From contig NW_027469116.1 in assembly GCF_051020765.1 (NCBI RefSeq), forward strand, positions 620,001-684,000: a DNA stretch of 64,000 bases, written 5' to 3'. Positions 6,791-18,330 of the stretch are shown here, one piece after another. The notes under the pieces are model-generated. The model saw nothing but the letters and a program-made list of their open reading frames with translations. It had not been told where the DNA came from and did not search any database. The first letter of the stretch is position 1. Every line of letters starts with the position of its first letter. The position numbers and the translations under genes are program-made. This stretch comes from Lasioglossum baleicum. Its lineage: Eukaryota > Arthropoda > Insecta > Hymenoptera > Halictidae.

Positions 6791-9700
6791 TCGACGCGCG
6801 TTACCGATGCACACGTAAAAAATTTTCCGCGAATTTTCGCGAATTTTTCGCGCGGTAAGCCTTCGTCTCCGCGTCCTCCGTCCGACAAGCCTACTCTCGC
6901 CCGCACCCGTCGACCCGTCCTCGAGCTATACGGCGACAAAGAAACTTTGATTTTTCACTAATTTGACGTCATCGAGAAAGTTACGGCCAACTGGGAATTA
7001 AAGGTATATCGCCTTTCCGAAATTTCCGGGAGCTCGTCGGGCCTTCGGCCCCGCTCGGCTCGAGGTCGAGGTCGTCGGTAGCGACGATGGTGGCGGGGAG
7101 GTGCGCAATTGGTCTGTCATCGCCATCCTCCCCCCCAACCCCCCCTCACCCTTTAAAATTAATGGAAAATGTAAACCTAAACGTAGAGTCGGATTTGTAA
7201 CCTCGAAGTTACAAGTCCATTCGCTCAACTATCAAGGGAGAGTAAACGCGGCGACTGTGGCGGCACTCGCCGCCGATGCGATGTCAGCGTCGCGAAGTTG
7301 GCGTTAAATTCGAACGTTTGAATCAGTTATTTTCTTTCGGGCCCTTTTCAGACCTGAACCGTGGAAGCGCCGAAATTCGGGTTTCATTTTTAACGCGGCA
7401 GCTTATACCCCCCGAGCGTTAACGACCACTGCCGGTGGTGGTCGGTAAGTTATCCTCCGCCGAGGTCGACGCGCGTTACCGATGCACACGTAAAAAATTT
7501 TCCGCGAATTTTCGCGAATTTTTCGCGCGGTAAGCCTTCGTCTCCGCGTCCTCCGTCCGACGAACCTACTCTCGCCCGCACCCGTAGGCCCGTTATCGAG
7601 CTATACGGCGACAAAGAAACTTTGATTTTTCACTAATTTGACGTCATCGAGAAAGTTACGGCCAACTGGGAATTAAAGGTATATCGCCTTTCCGAAATTT
7701 CCGGGAGCCCGTCGGGCCTTCGGCCCCGCTCGGCTCGGTTCGGCTCGAGGTCGAGGTCGTCGGTAGCGACGATGGTGGCGGGGAGGTGCGCAATTAGTCT
7801 GTCATCGCCATCATCCTCCCAACCCCCCCTCACCCTTTAAAATTAATGGAAAATGTAAACCTAAACGTAGAGTCGGATTCGTAACCTCGAAGTTACAAGT
7901 CCATTCGCTCAACTATCAAGGGAGAGTAAACGCGGCGACTATGGCGGCTCTCGCCACCGATGCGATGTCAGCGTCGCGAAGTTGGCGTTAAATTCGAACG
8001 TTTGAATCAGTTATTTTCTTTCGGGCCCTTTTCAGCCCTGAACCGTGGAAGCGCCGAAATTCGGGTTTCATTTTTAACGCGGCAGCTTATACCCCCCGAG
8101 CCGTTACCGACCACTGCCGGTGGTGGTCGGTAAGTTATCCTCCGCCGAGGTCGACGCGCGTTACCGATGCACACGTAAAAAATTTTCCGCGAATTTTCGC
8201 GAATTTTTCGCGCGGTAAGCCTTCGTCTCCGCGTCCTCCGTCCGACAAGCCTACTCTCGCCCGCACCCGTCGACCCGTTCTCGAGCAATACGGCGACAGA
8301 GAAACTTTGATTTTTCACTAATTTGACGTCATCGAGAAAGTTACGGCCAACTGGGAATTAAAGGTATATCGCCTTTCCGAAATTTGCGGGAGCCCGTCGG
8401 GCCTTCGGCCCCGCTCGGCTCGACGTCGAGGTCGTCGGTAGCGACGATGGTGGCGGGGAGGTGCGCAATTGGTCTGTCATCGCAATCCTCCCCCCCAACC
8501 CCCCCTCACCCTTTAAAATTAATGGAAAATGTAAACCTAAACGTAGAGTCGGATTCGTAACCTCGAAGTTACAAGTCCATTCGCTGAACTATCAAGGGAG
8601 AGTAAACGCGGCGACTGTGGCGGCACTCGCCGCTGATGCGATGTCAGCGTCGCGAAGTTGGCGTTAAATTCGAACGTTTGAATCAGTTATTTTCTTTCGG
8701 GCCCTTTTCAGCCCTGAACCGTGGAAGCGCCGAAATTCGGGTTTCATTTTTAACGCGGCAGCTTATACCCCCCGAGCCGTTACCGACCACTGCCGGTGGT
8801 GGTCGGTAAGTTATCCTCCGCCGAGGTCGACGCGCGTTACCGATGCACACGTAAAAAATTTTCCGCGAATTTTCGCGAATTTTTCGCGCGGTAAGCCTTC
8901 GTCTCCGCGTCCTCCGTCCGACAAGCCTACTCTCGCCCGCACCCGTCGACCCGTCCTCGAGCTATACGGCGACAAAGAAACTTTGATTTTTCACTAATTT
9001 GACGTCATCGAGAAAGTTACGGCCAACTGGGAATTAAAGGTATATCGCCTTTCCGAAATTTCCGGGAGCTCGTCGGGCCTTCGGCCCCGCTCGGCTCGAG
9101 GTCGAGGTCGTCGGTAGCGACGATGGTGGCGGGGAGGTGCGCAATTGGTCTGTCATCGCCATCCTCCCCCCCAACCCCCCCTCACCCTTTAAAATTAATG
9201 GAAAATGTATACCTAAACGTAGAGTCGGATTTGTAACCTCGAAGTTACAAGTCCATTCGCTCAACTATCAAGGGAGAGTAAACGCGGCGACTGTGGCGGC
9301 ACTCGCCGCCGATGCGATGTCAGCGTCGCGAAGTTGGCGTTAAATTCGAACGTTTGAATCAGTTATTTTCTTTCGGGCCCTTTTCAGCCCTGAACCGTGG
9401 AAGCGCCGAAATTCGGGTTTCATTTTTAACGCGGCAGCTTATACCCCCCGAGCGTTAACGACCACTGCCGGTGGTGGTCGGTAAGTTATCCTCCGCTGAG
9501 GTCGACGCGCGTTACCGATGCACACGTAAAAAATTTTCCGCGAATTTTCGCTAATTTTTCGCGCGGTAAGCCTTCGTCTCCGCGTCCTCCGTCCGACAAG
9601 CCTACTCTCGCCCGCACCCGTCGACCCGTTCTCGAGTTATACGGCGACAAAGAAACTTTGATTTTTCACTAATTTGACGTCATCGAGAAAGTTACGGCCA

Positions 9701-10186
9701 ACTGGGAATTAAAGGTATATCGCCTTTCCGAAATTTCCGGTAGCCCGTCGGGCCTTCGGCCCCGCTCGGCTCGGCTCGGCTCGAGGTCGAGGTCGTCGGT
9801 AGCGACGATGGTGGCGGGGAGGTGCGCAATTGGTCTGTCATCGCCATCATCCTCCCAACCCCCCCTCACCCTTTAAAATTAATGGAAAATGTAAACCTAA
9901 ACGTAGAGTCGGATTCGTAACCTCGAATTTACAAGTCCATTCGCTCAACTATCAAGGGAGAGTAAACGCGGCGACTGTGGCGGCACTCGCCGCCGAAGCG
10001 ATGTCAGCGTCGCGAAGTTGGCGTTAAATTCGAACGTTTGAATCAGTTATTTTCTTTCGGGCCCTTTTCAGCCCTGAACCGTGGAAGCGCCGAAATTCGG
10101 GTTTCATTTTTAACGCGGCAGCTTATACCCCCCGAGCCGTTACCGACCACTGCCGGTGGTGGTCGGTAAGTTATCCTCCGCCGAGG
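6791..10186 (+). repeat. 5-mer HOR unit A3 (monomers 11-15)
   Basis: Monomers start at 6791, 7466, 8151, 8827 and 9502. Monomers 11-13 repeat monomers 1-3 at an exact 6790-bp offset, including the rare TTATCGAG and GAGCAATA variants. Monomer 14 is a mosaic: left half type 1, right half type 4 (TGTATACC). Monomer 15 is type 5 with private changes CCGCTGAGG at its left border and CCGGTAGCCC. Confidence 0.83.
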
Positions 10187-12222
10187 TCGACGCGCGTTAC
10201 CGATGCACACGTAAAAAATTTTCCGCGAATTTTCGCGAATTTTTCGCGCCGTAAGTTTTTGTCTCCGCGTCCTCCGTCCGACGAGCCTACTCTCGCCCGC
10301 ACCCGTCGACCCGTTCTCGAGCTATACGGCGACAAAGAAACTTTGATTTTTCACTAATTTGACGTCATCGAGAAAGTTACGGCCAACTGGGAATTAAAGG
10401 TATATCGCCTTTCCGAAATTTCCGGGAGCCCGTCGGGCCTTCGGCCCCGCTCGGCTCGAGGTCGAGGTCGTCGGTAGCGACGATGGTGGCGGGGAGGTGC
10501 GCAATTGGTCTGTCATCGCCATCCTCCCCCCCCAAACCCCCCTCACCCTTTAAAATTAATGGAAAATGTAAACCTAAACGTAGAGTCGGATTCGTAACCT
10601 CGAAGTTACAAGTCCATTCGCTCAACCATCAAGGGAGAGTAAACGCGGCGACTGTGGCGGCACTCGCCATCGATGCGAAGTCAGCGTCGCGAAATTGGCG
10701 TTAAATTCGAACGTTTGGATCAGTTATTTTCTTTCGGGCCCTTTTCAGCCCTGAACCGTGGAAGCGCCGAAATTCGGGTTTCATTTTTAACGTGGCAACT
10801 TATACCCCCCGAGCCGTTACCGACCACTGCCGGTGGTGGTCGGTAAGTTATCCTCCGCCGAGGTCGACGCGCGTTACCGATGCACACGTAAAAAATTTTC
10901 CGCGAATTTTCGCGAATTTTTCGCGCGGTAAGCCTTCGTCTCCGCGTCCTCCGTCCGACAAGCCTACTCTCGCCCGCACCCGTCGACCCGTTCTCGAGTT
11001 ATACGGCGACAAAGAAACTTTGATTTTTCACTAATTTGACGTCATCGAGAAAGTTACGGCCAACTGGGAATTAAAGGTATATCGCTTTTCCGAAATTTCC
11101 GGTAGCCCGCCGGGCCTTCGGCCCCGCTCGGCTCGGCTCGGCTCGAGGTCGAGGTCGTCGGTAGCGACGATGGTGGCGGGGAGGTGCGCAATTGGTCTGA
11201 CATCGCCATCATCCTCCCAACCCCCCCTCACCCTTTAAAATTAATGGAAAATGTAAACCTAAACGTAGAGTCGGATTCGTAACCTCGAATTTACAAGTCC
11301 ATTCGCTCAACTATCAAGGGAGAGTAAACGCGGCGACTGTGGCGGCACTCGCCGCCGAAGCGATGTCAGCGCCGCGAAGTTGGCGTTAAATTCGAACGTT
11401 TGAATCAGTTATTTTCTTTCGGGCCCTTTTCAGCCCTGAACCGTGGAAGCGCCGAAATTCGGGTTTCATTTTTAACGCGGCAGCTTATACCCCCCGAGCC
11501 GTTACCGACCACTGCCGGTGGTGGTCGGTAAGTTATCCTCCGCCGAGGTCGACGCGCGTTACCGATGCACACGTAAAAAATTTTCCGCGAATTTTCGCGA
11601 ATTTTTTGCGCGGTAAGCCTTCGTCTCCGCGTCCTCCGTCCGACAAGCCTACTCTCGCCCGCACCCGTCGACCCGTCCTCGAGCTATACGGCGACAAAGA
11701 AACTTTGATTTTTCACTAATTTGACGTCATCGAGAAAGTTACGGCCAACTGGGAATTAAAGGTATATCGCCTTTCCGAAATTTCCGGGAGCTCGTCGGGC
11801 CTTCGGCCCCGCTCGGCTCGAGGTCGAGGTCGTCGGTAGCGACGATGGTGGCGGGGAGGTGCGCAATTGGTCTGTCATCGCCATCCTCCCCCCAACCCCC
11901 CCTCACCCTTTAAAATTAATGGAAAATGTAAACCTAAACGTAGAGTCGGATTTGTAACCTCGAAGTTACAAGTCCATTCGCTCAACTATCAAGGGAGAGT
12001 AAACGCGGCGACTGTGGCGGCACTCGCCGCCGATGCGATGTCAGCGTCGCGAAGTTGGCGTTAAATTCGAACGTTTGAATCAGTTATTTTCTTCCGGGCC
12101 CATTTCAGACCTGAACCGTGGAAGCGCCGAAATTCGGGTTTCATTTTTAACGCGGCAGCTTATACCCCCCGAGCGTTAACGACCACTGCCGGTGGTGGTC
12201 GGTAAGTTATCCTCCGCCGAGG
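10187..12222 (+). repeat. Monomers 16-18, right part of the first 8-mer-offset block
   Basis: Monomers start at 10187, 10864 and 11549. With monomers 14-15 they form 8827-12222, which recurs at 14251-17645 offset by 5424 bp, then 5423 bp after a one-base C-run difference in monomer 16. Shared rare variants include GCCGTAAGTTTTTGTC (from 10249 and 15672), GTCTGACATC, GCCCGCCGGG and CTTCCGGGCCCATTTCAG near the end of monomer 18. Confidence 0.82.
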
Positions 12223-12898
12223 TCGACGCGCGTTACCGATGCACACGTAAAAAATTTTCCGCGAATTTTCGCGAATTTTTCGCGCGGTAAGCCTTCGTCT
12301 CCGCTTCCTCCGTCCGACAAGCCTACTCTCGCCCGTACCCGTCGACCCGTTCTCGAGCTATACGGCGACAAAGAAACTTTGATTTTTCACTAATTTGACG
12401 TCATCGAGAAAGTTACGGCCAACTGAGAATTAAAGGTATATCGCCTTTCCGAAATTTGCGGGAGCTCGTCGGGCCTTCGGCCCCGCTCGGCTCGAGGTCG
12501 AGGTCGTCGGTAGCGACGATGGTGGCGGGGAGGTGCGCAATTGGTCTGTCATCGCCATCCTCCCCCCAACCCTTCCCCGCCCCTTTAAAATTAATGGAAA
12601 ATGTAAACCTAAACGTAGAGTCGGATTCGTAACCTCGAAGTTACAAGTCCATTCGCTCAACCATCAAGGGAGAGTAAACGCGGCGACTGTGGCGGCACTC
12701 GCCATCGATGCGAAGTCAGCGTCGCGAAATTGGCGTTAAATTCGAACGTTTGGATCAGTTATTTTCTTTCGGGCCCTTTTCAGCCCTGAACCGTGGAAGC
12801 GCCGAAATTCGGGTTTCATTTTTAACGCGGCAGCTTATACCCCCCGAGCCGTTACCGACCACTGCCGGTGGTGGTCGGTAAGTTATCCTCCGCCGAGG
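12223..12898 (+). repeat. Monomer 19, divergent type with CCCTTCCCCGCCCC run
   Basis: Private markers are CCGCTTCCTCC, CCCGTACCC, AACTGAGAATT and CCCTTCCCCGCCCC. The same type reappears only at 21702 and 27111, at 9479 and 14888 bp offsets, so it links the left and middle domains. The altered C-run still gives four G-runs on the minus strand. Confidence 0.85.
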
Positions 12899-14250
12899 TC
12901 GACGCGCGTTACCGATGCACACGTAAAAAATTTTCCGCGAATTTTCGCGAATTTTTTGCGCGGTAAGCCTTCGTCTCCGCGTCCTCCGTCCGACAAGCCT
13001 ACTCTCGCCCGCACCCGTCGACCCGTTCTCGAGCTATACGGCGACAAAGAAACTTTGATTTTTCACTAATTTGACGTCAACGAGAAAGTTACGGCCAACT
13101 GGGAATTAAAGGTATATCGCCTTTCCGAAATTTGCGGGAGCCCGTCGGGCCTTCGGCCCCGCTCGGCTCGAGGTCGAGGTCGTCGGTAGCGACGATGGTG
13201 GCGGGGAGGTGCGCAATTGGGCTGTCATCGCAATCCTCCCCCCCAACCCCCCCTCACCCTTTAAAATTAATGGAAAATGTAAACCTAAACGTAGAGTCGG
13301 ATTCGTAACCTCGAAGTTACAAGTCCATTCGCTGAACTATCAAGGGAGAGTAAACGCGGCGACTGTGGCGGCACTCGCCGCTGATGCGATGTCAGCGTCG
13401 CGAAGTTGGCGTTAAATTCGAACGTTTGAATCAGTTATTTTCTTTCGGGCCCTTTTCAGCCCTGAACCGTGGAAGCGCCGAAATTCGGGTTTCATTTTTA
13501 ACGCGGCAGCTTATACCCCCCGAGCCGTTACCGACCACTGCCGGTGGTGGTCGGTAAGTTATCCTCCGCCGAGGTCGACGCGCGTTACCGATGCACACGT
13601 AAAAAATTTTCCGCGAATTTTCGCGAATTTTTTGCGCGGTAAGCCTTCGTCTCCGCGTCCTCCGTCCGACAAGCCTACTCTCGCCCGCACCCGTCGACCC
13701 GTTCTCGAGCTATACGGCGACAAAGAAACTTTGATTTTTCACTAATTTGACGTCAACGAGAAAGTTACGGCCAACTGGGAATTAAAGGTATATCGCCTTT
13801 CCGAAATTTGCGGGAGCCCGTCGGGCCTTCGGCCCCGCTCGGCTCGAGGTCGAGGTCGTCGGTAGCGACGATGGTGGCGGGGAGGTGCGCAATTGGGCTG
13901 TCATCGCAATCCTCCCCCCCAACCCCCGCTCACCCTTTAAAATTAATGGAAAATGTAAACCTAAACGTAGAGTCGGATTTGTAACCTCGAAGTTACAAGT
14001 CCATTCGCTGAACTATCAAGGGAGAGTAAACGCGGCGACTGTGGCGGCACTCGCCGCTGATGCGATGTCAGCGTCGCGAAGTTGGCGTTAAATTCGAACG
14101 TTTGAATCAGTTATTTTCTTTCGGGCCCTTTTCAGCCCTGAACCGTGGAAGCGCCGAAATTCGGGTTTCATTTTTAACGCGGCAGCTTATACCCCCCGAG
14201 CCGTTACCGACCACTGCCGGTGGTGGTCGGTAAGTTATCCTCCGCCGAGG
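12899..14250 (+). repeat. Monomers 20-21, tandem single-monomer duplication (676 bp)
   Basis: The monomers at 12899 and 13575 share TTTTTTGCGCGG, GACGTCAACG, AATTTGCGGG, TTGGGCTGTC, CGCAATCC and CTGAACTA. Differences are few: GGATTCG versus GGATTTG and CCCCCCT versus CCCCGCT. This is the clearest single-monomer duplication in the window. Confidence 0.82.
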
Positions 14251-17200
14251 TCGACGCGCGTTACCGATGCACACGTAAAAAATTTTTCGCGAATTTTCGC
14301 GAATTTTTCGCGCGGTAAGCCTTCGTCTCCGCGTCCTCCGTCCGACAAGCCTACTCTCGCCCGCACCCGTCGACCCGTCCTCGAGCTATACGGCGACAAA
14401 GAAACTTTGATTTTTCACTAATTTGACGTCATCGAGAAAGTTACGGCCAACTGGGAATTAAAGGTATATCGCCTTTCCGAAATTTCCGGGAGCTCGTCGG
14501 GCCTTCGGCCCCGCTCGGCTCGAGGTCGAGGTCGTCGGTAGCGACGATGGTGGCGGGGAGGTGCGCAATTGGTCTGTCATCGCCATCCTCCCCCCCAACC
14601 CCCCCTCACCCTTTAAAATTAATGGAAAATGTATACCTAAACGTAGAGTCGGATTTGTAACCTCGAAGTTACAAGTCCATTCGCTCAACTATCAAGGGAG
14701 AGTAAACGCGGCGACTGTGGCGGCACTCGCCGCCGAAGCGATGTCAGCGTCGCGAAGTTGGCGTTAAATTCGAACGTTTGAATCAGTTATTTTCTTTCGG
14801 GCCCTTTTCAGCCCTGAACCGTGGAAGCGCCGAAATTCGGGTTTCATTTTTAACGCGGCAGCTTATACCCCCCGAGCGTTAACGACCACTGCCGGTGGTG
14901 GTCGGTAAGTTATCCTCCGCTGAGGTCGACGCGCGTTACCGATGCACACGTAAAAAATTTTCCGCGAATTTTCGCTAATTTTTCGCGCGGTAAGCCTTCG
15001 TCTCCGCGTCCTCCGTCCGACAAGCCTACTCTCGCCCGCACCCGTCGACCCGTTCTCGAGTTATACGGCGACAAAGAAACTTTGATTTTTCACTAATTTG
15101 ACGTCATCGAGAAAGTTACGGCCAACTGGGAATTAAAGGTATATCGCCTTTCCGAAATTTCCGGTAGCCCGTCGGGCCTTCGGCCCCGCTCGGCTCGGCT
15201 CGGCTCGAGGTCGAGGTCGTCGGTAGCGACGATGGTGGCGGGGAGGTGCGCAATTGGTCTGTCATCGCCATCATCCTCCCAACCCCCCCTCACCCTTTAA
15301 AATTAATGGAAAATGTAAACCTAAACGTAGAGTCGGATTCGTAACCTCGAATTTACAAGTCCATTCGCTCAACTATCAAGGGAGAGTAAACGCGGCGACT
15401 GTGGCGGCACTCGCCGCCGAAGCGATGTCAGCGTCGCGAAGTTGGCGTTAAATTCGAACGTTTGAATCAGTTATTTTCTTTCGGGCCCTTTTCAGCCCTG
15501 AACCGTGGAAGCGCCGAAATTCGGGTTTCATTTTTAACGCGGCAGCTTATACCCCCCGAGCCGTTACCGACCACTGCCGGTGGTGGTCGGTAAGTTATCC
15601 TCCGCCGAGGTCGACGCGCGTTACCGATGCACACGTAAAAAATTTTCCGCGAATTTTCGCGAATTTTTCGCGCCGTAAGTTTTTGTCTCCTCGTCCTCCG
15701 TCCGACGAGCCTACTCTCGCCCGCACCCGTCGACCCGTTCTCGAGCTATACGGCGACAAAGAAACTTTGATTTTTCACTAATTTGACGTCATCGAGAAAG
15801 TTACGGCCAACTGGGAATTAAAGGTATATCGCCTTTCCGAAATTTCCGGGAGCCCGTCGGGCCTTCGGCCCCGCTCGGCTCGAGGTCGAGGTCGTCGGTA
15901 GCGACGATGGTGGCGGGGAGGTGCGCAATTGGTCTGTCATCGCCATCCTCCCCCCCAAACCCCCCTCACCCTTTAAAATTAATGGAAAATGTAAACCTAA
16001 ACGTAGAGTCGGATTCGTAACCTCGAAGTTACAAGTCCATTCGCTCAACCATCAAGGGAGAGTAAACGCGGCGACTGTGGCGGCACTCGCCATCGATGCG
16101 AAGTCAGCGTCGCGAAATTGGCGTTAAATTCGAACGTTTGGATCAGTTATTTTCTTTCGGGCCCTTTTCAGCCCTGAACCGTGGAAGCGCCGAAATTCGG
16201 GTTTCATTTTTAACGCGGCAGCTTATACCCCCCGAGCCGTTACCGACCACTGCCGGTGGTGGTCGGTAAGTTATCCTCCGCCGAGGTCGACGCGCGTTAC
16301 CGATGCACACGTAAAAAATTTTCCGCGAATTTTCGCGAATTTTTCGCGCGGTAAGCCTTCGTCTCCGCGTCCTCCGTCCGACAAGCCTACTCTCGCCCGC
16401 ACCCGTCGACCCGTTCTCGAGTTATACGGCGACAAAGAAACTTTGATTTTTCACTAATTTGACGTCATCGAGAAAGTTACGGCCAACTGGGAATTAAAGG
16501 TATATCGCTTTTCCGAAATTTCCGGTAGCCCGCCGGGCCTTCGGCCCCGCTCGGCTCGGCTCGGCTCGAGGTCGAGGTCGTCGGTAGCGACGATGGTGGC
16601 GGGGAGGTGCGCAATTGGTCTGACATCGCCATCATCCTCCCAACCCCCCCTCACCCTTTAAAATTAATGGAAAATGTAAACCTAAACGTAGAGTCGGATT
16701 CGTAACCTCGAATTTACAAGTCCATTCGCTCAACTATCAAGGGAGAGTAAACGCGGCGACTGTGGCGGCACTCGCCGCCGAAGCGATGTCAGCGTCGCGA
16801 AGTTGGCGTTAAATTCGAACGTTTGAATCAGTTATTTTCTTTCGGGCCCTTTTCAGCCCTGAACCGTGGAAGCGCCGAAATTCGGGTTTCATTTTTAACG
16901 CGGCAGCTTATACCCCCCGAGCCGTTACCGACCACTGCCGGTGGTGGTCGGTAAGTTATCCTCCGCCGAGGTCGACGCGCGTTACCGATGCACACGTAAA
17001 AAATTTTCCGCGAATTTTCGCGAATTTTTCGCGCGGTAAGCCTTCGTCTCCGCGTCCTCCGTCCGACAAGCCTACTCTCGCCCGCACCCGTCGACCCGTC
17101 CTCGAGCTATACGGCGACAAAGAAACTTTGATTTTTCACTAATTTGACGTCATCGAGAAAGTTACGGCCAATTGGGAATTAAAGGTATATCGCCTTTCCG

Positions 17201-17645
17201 AAATTTCCGGGAGCTCGTCGGGCCTTCGGCCCCGCTCGGCTCGAGGTCGAGGTCGTCGGTAGCGACGATGGTGGCGGGGAGGTGCGCAATTGGTCTGTCA
17301 TCGCCATCCTCCCCCCAACCCCCCCTCACCCTTTAAAATTAATGGAAAATGTAAACCTAAACGTAGAGTCGGATTTGTAACCTCGAAGTTACAAGTCCAT
17401 TCGCTCAACTATCAAGGGAGAGTAAACGCGGCGACTGTGGCGGCACTCGCCGCCGATGCGATGTCAGCGTCGCGAAGTTGGCGTTAAATTCGAACGTTTG
17501 AATCAGTTATTTTCTTCCGGGCCCATTTCAGACCTGAACCGTGGAAGCGCCGAAATTCGGGTTTCATTTTTAACGCGGCAGCTTATACCCCCCGAGCGTT
17601 AACGACCACTGCCGGTGGTGGTCGGTAAGTTATCCTCCGCCGAGG
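14251..17645 (+). repeat. Monomers 22-26, second copy of the 8-mer-offset block
   Basis: Monomers start at 14251, 14926, 15611, 16287 and 16972 and match monomers 14-18. Copy differences include AATTTTTCGCG at the start of monomer 22, GCCGAAGCG in place of GCCGATGCG in monomer 22, TCCTCGTCC in monomer 24 and AATTGGGAATT in monomer 26. The match stops at the end of monomer 26, since monomer 27 is unlike monomer 19. Confidence 0.82.
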
Positions 17646-18330
17646 TCGACGCGCGTTACCGATGCACACGTAAAAAATTTTCCGCGAATTTTCGCGAATT
17701 TTTCGCGCGGTAAGCCTTCGTCTCCGCGTCCTCCGTCCGACGAACCTACTCTCGCCCGCACCCGTAGACCCGTTCTCGAGCTATACGGCGACAAAGTAAC
17801 ATTGATTTTTCACTAATTTGACGTCATCGAGAAAGTTACGGCCAACTGGGAATTAAAGGTATATCGCCTTTCCGAAATTTCCGGGAGCCCGTCGGGCCTT
17901 CGGCCCCGCTCGGCTCGGTTCGGCTCGAGGTCGAGGTCGTCGGTAGCGACGATGGTGGCGGGGAGGTGCGCAATTAGTCTGTCATCGCCATCATCCTCCC
18001 AACCCCCCCTCACCCTTTAAAATTAATGGAAAATGTAAACCTAAACGTAGAGTCGGATTCGTAACCTCGAAGTTACAAGTCCATTCGCTCAACTATCAAG
18101 GGAGAGTAAACGCGGCGACTGTGGCGGCTCTCGCCACCGATGCGATGTCAGCGTCGCGAAGTTGGCGTTAAATTCGAACGTTTGAATCAGTTATTTTCTT
18201 TCGGGCCCTTTTCAGCCCTGAACCGTGGAAGCGCCGAAATTCGGGTTTCATTTTTAACGCGGCAGCTTATACCCCCCGAGCCGTTACCGACCACTGCCGG
18301 TGGTGGTCGGTAAGTTATCCTCCGCCGAGG
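17646..18330 (+). repeat. Monomer 27, long type with CAAAGTAACATTG
   Basis: Markers are GACGAACC, CCCGTAGACCC, CAAAGTAACATTG and GCCACCGATG. The same type recurs at 22378 (monomer 34), offset by 4732 bp or seven monomers. It resembles type 2 of the left domain, so it may be a descendant of that type. Confidence 0.82.
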
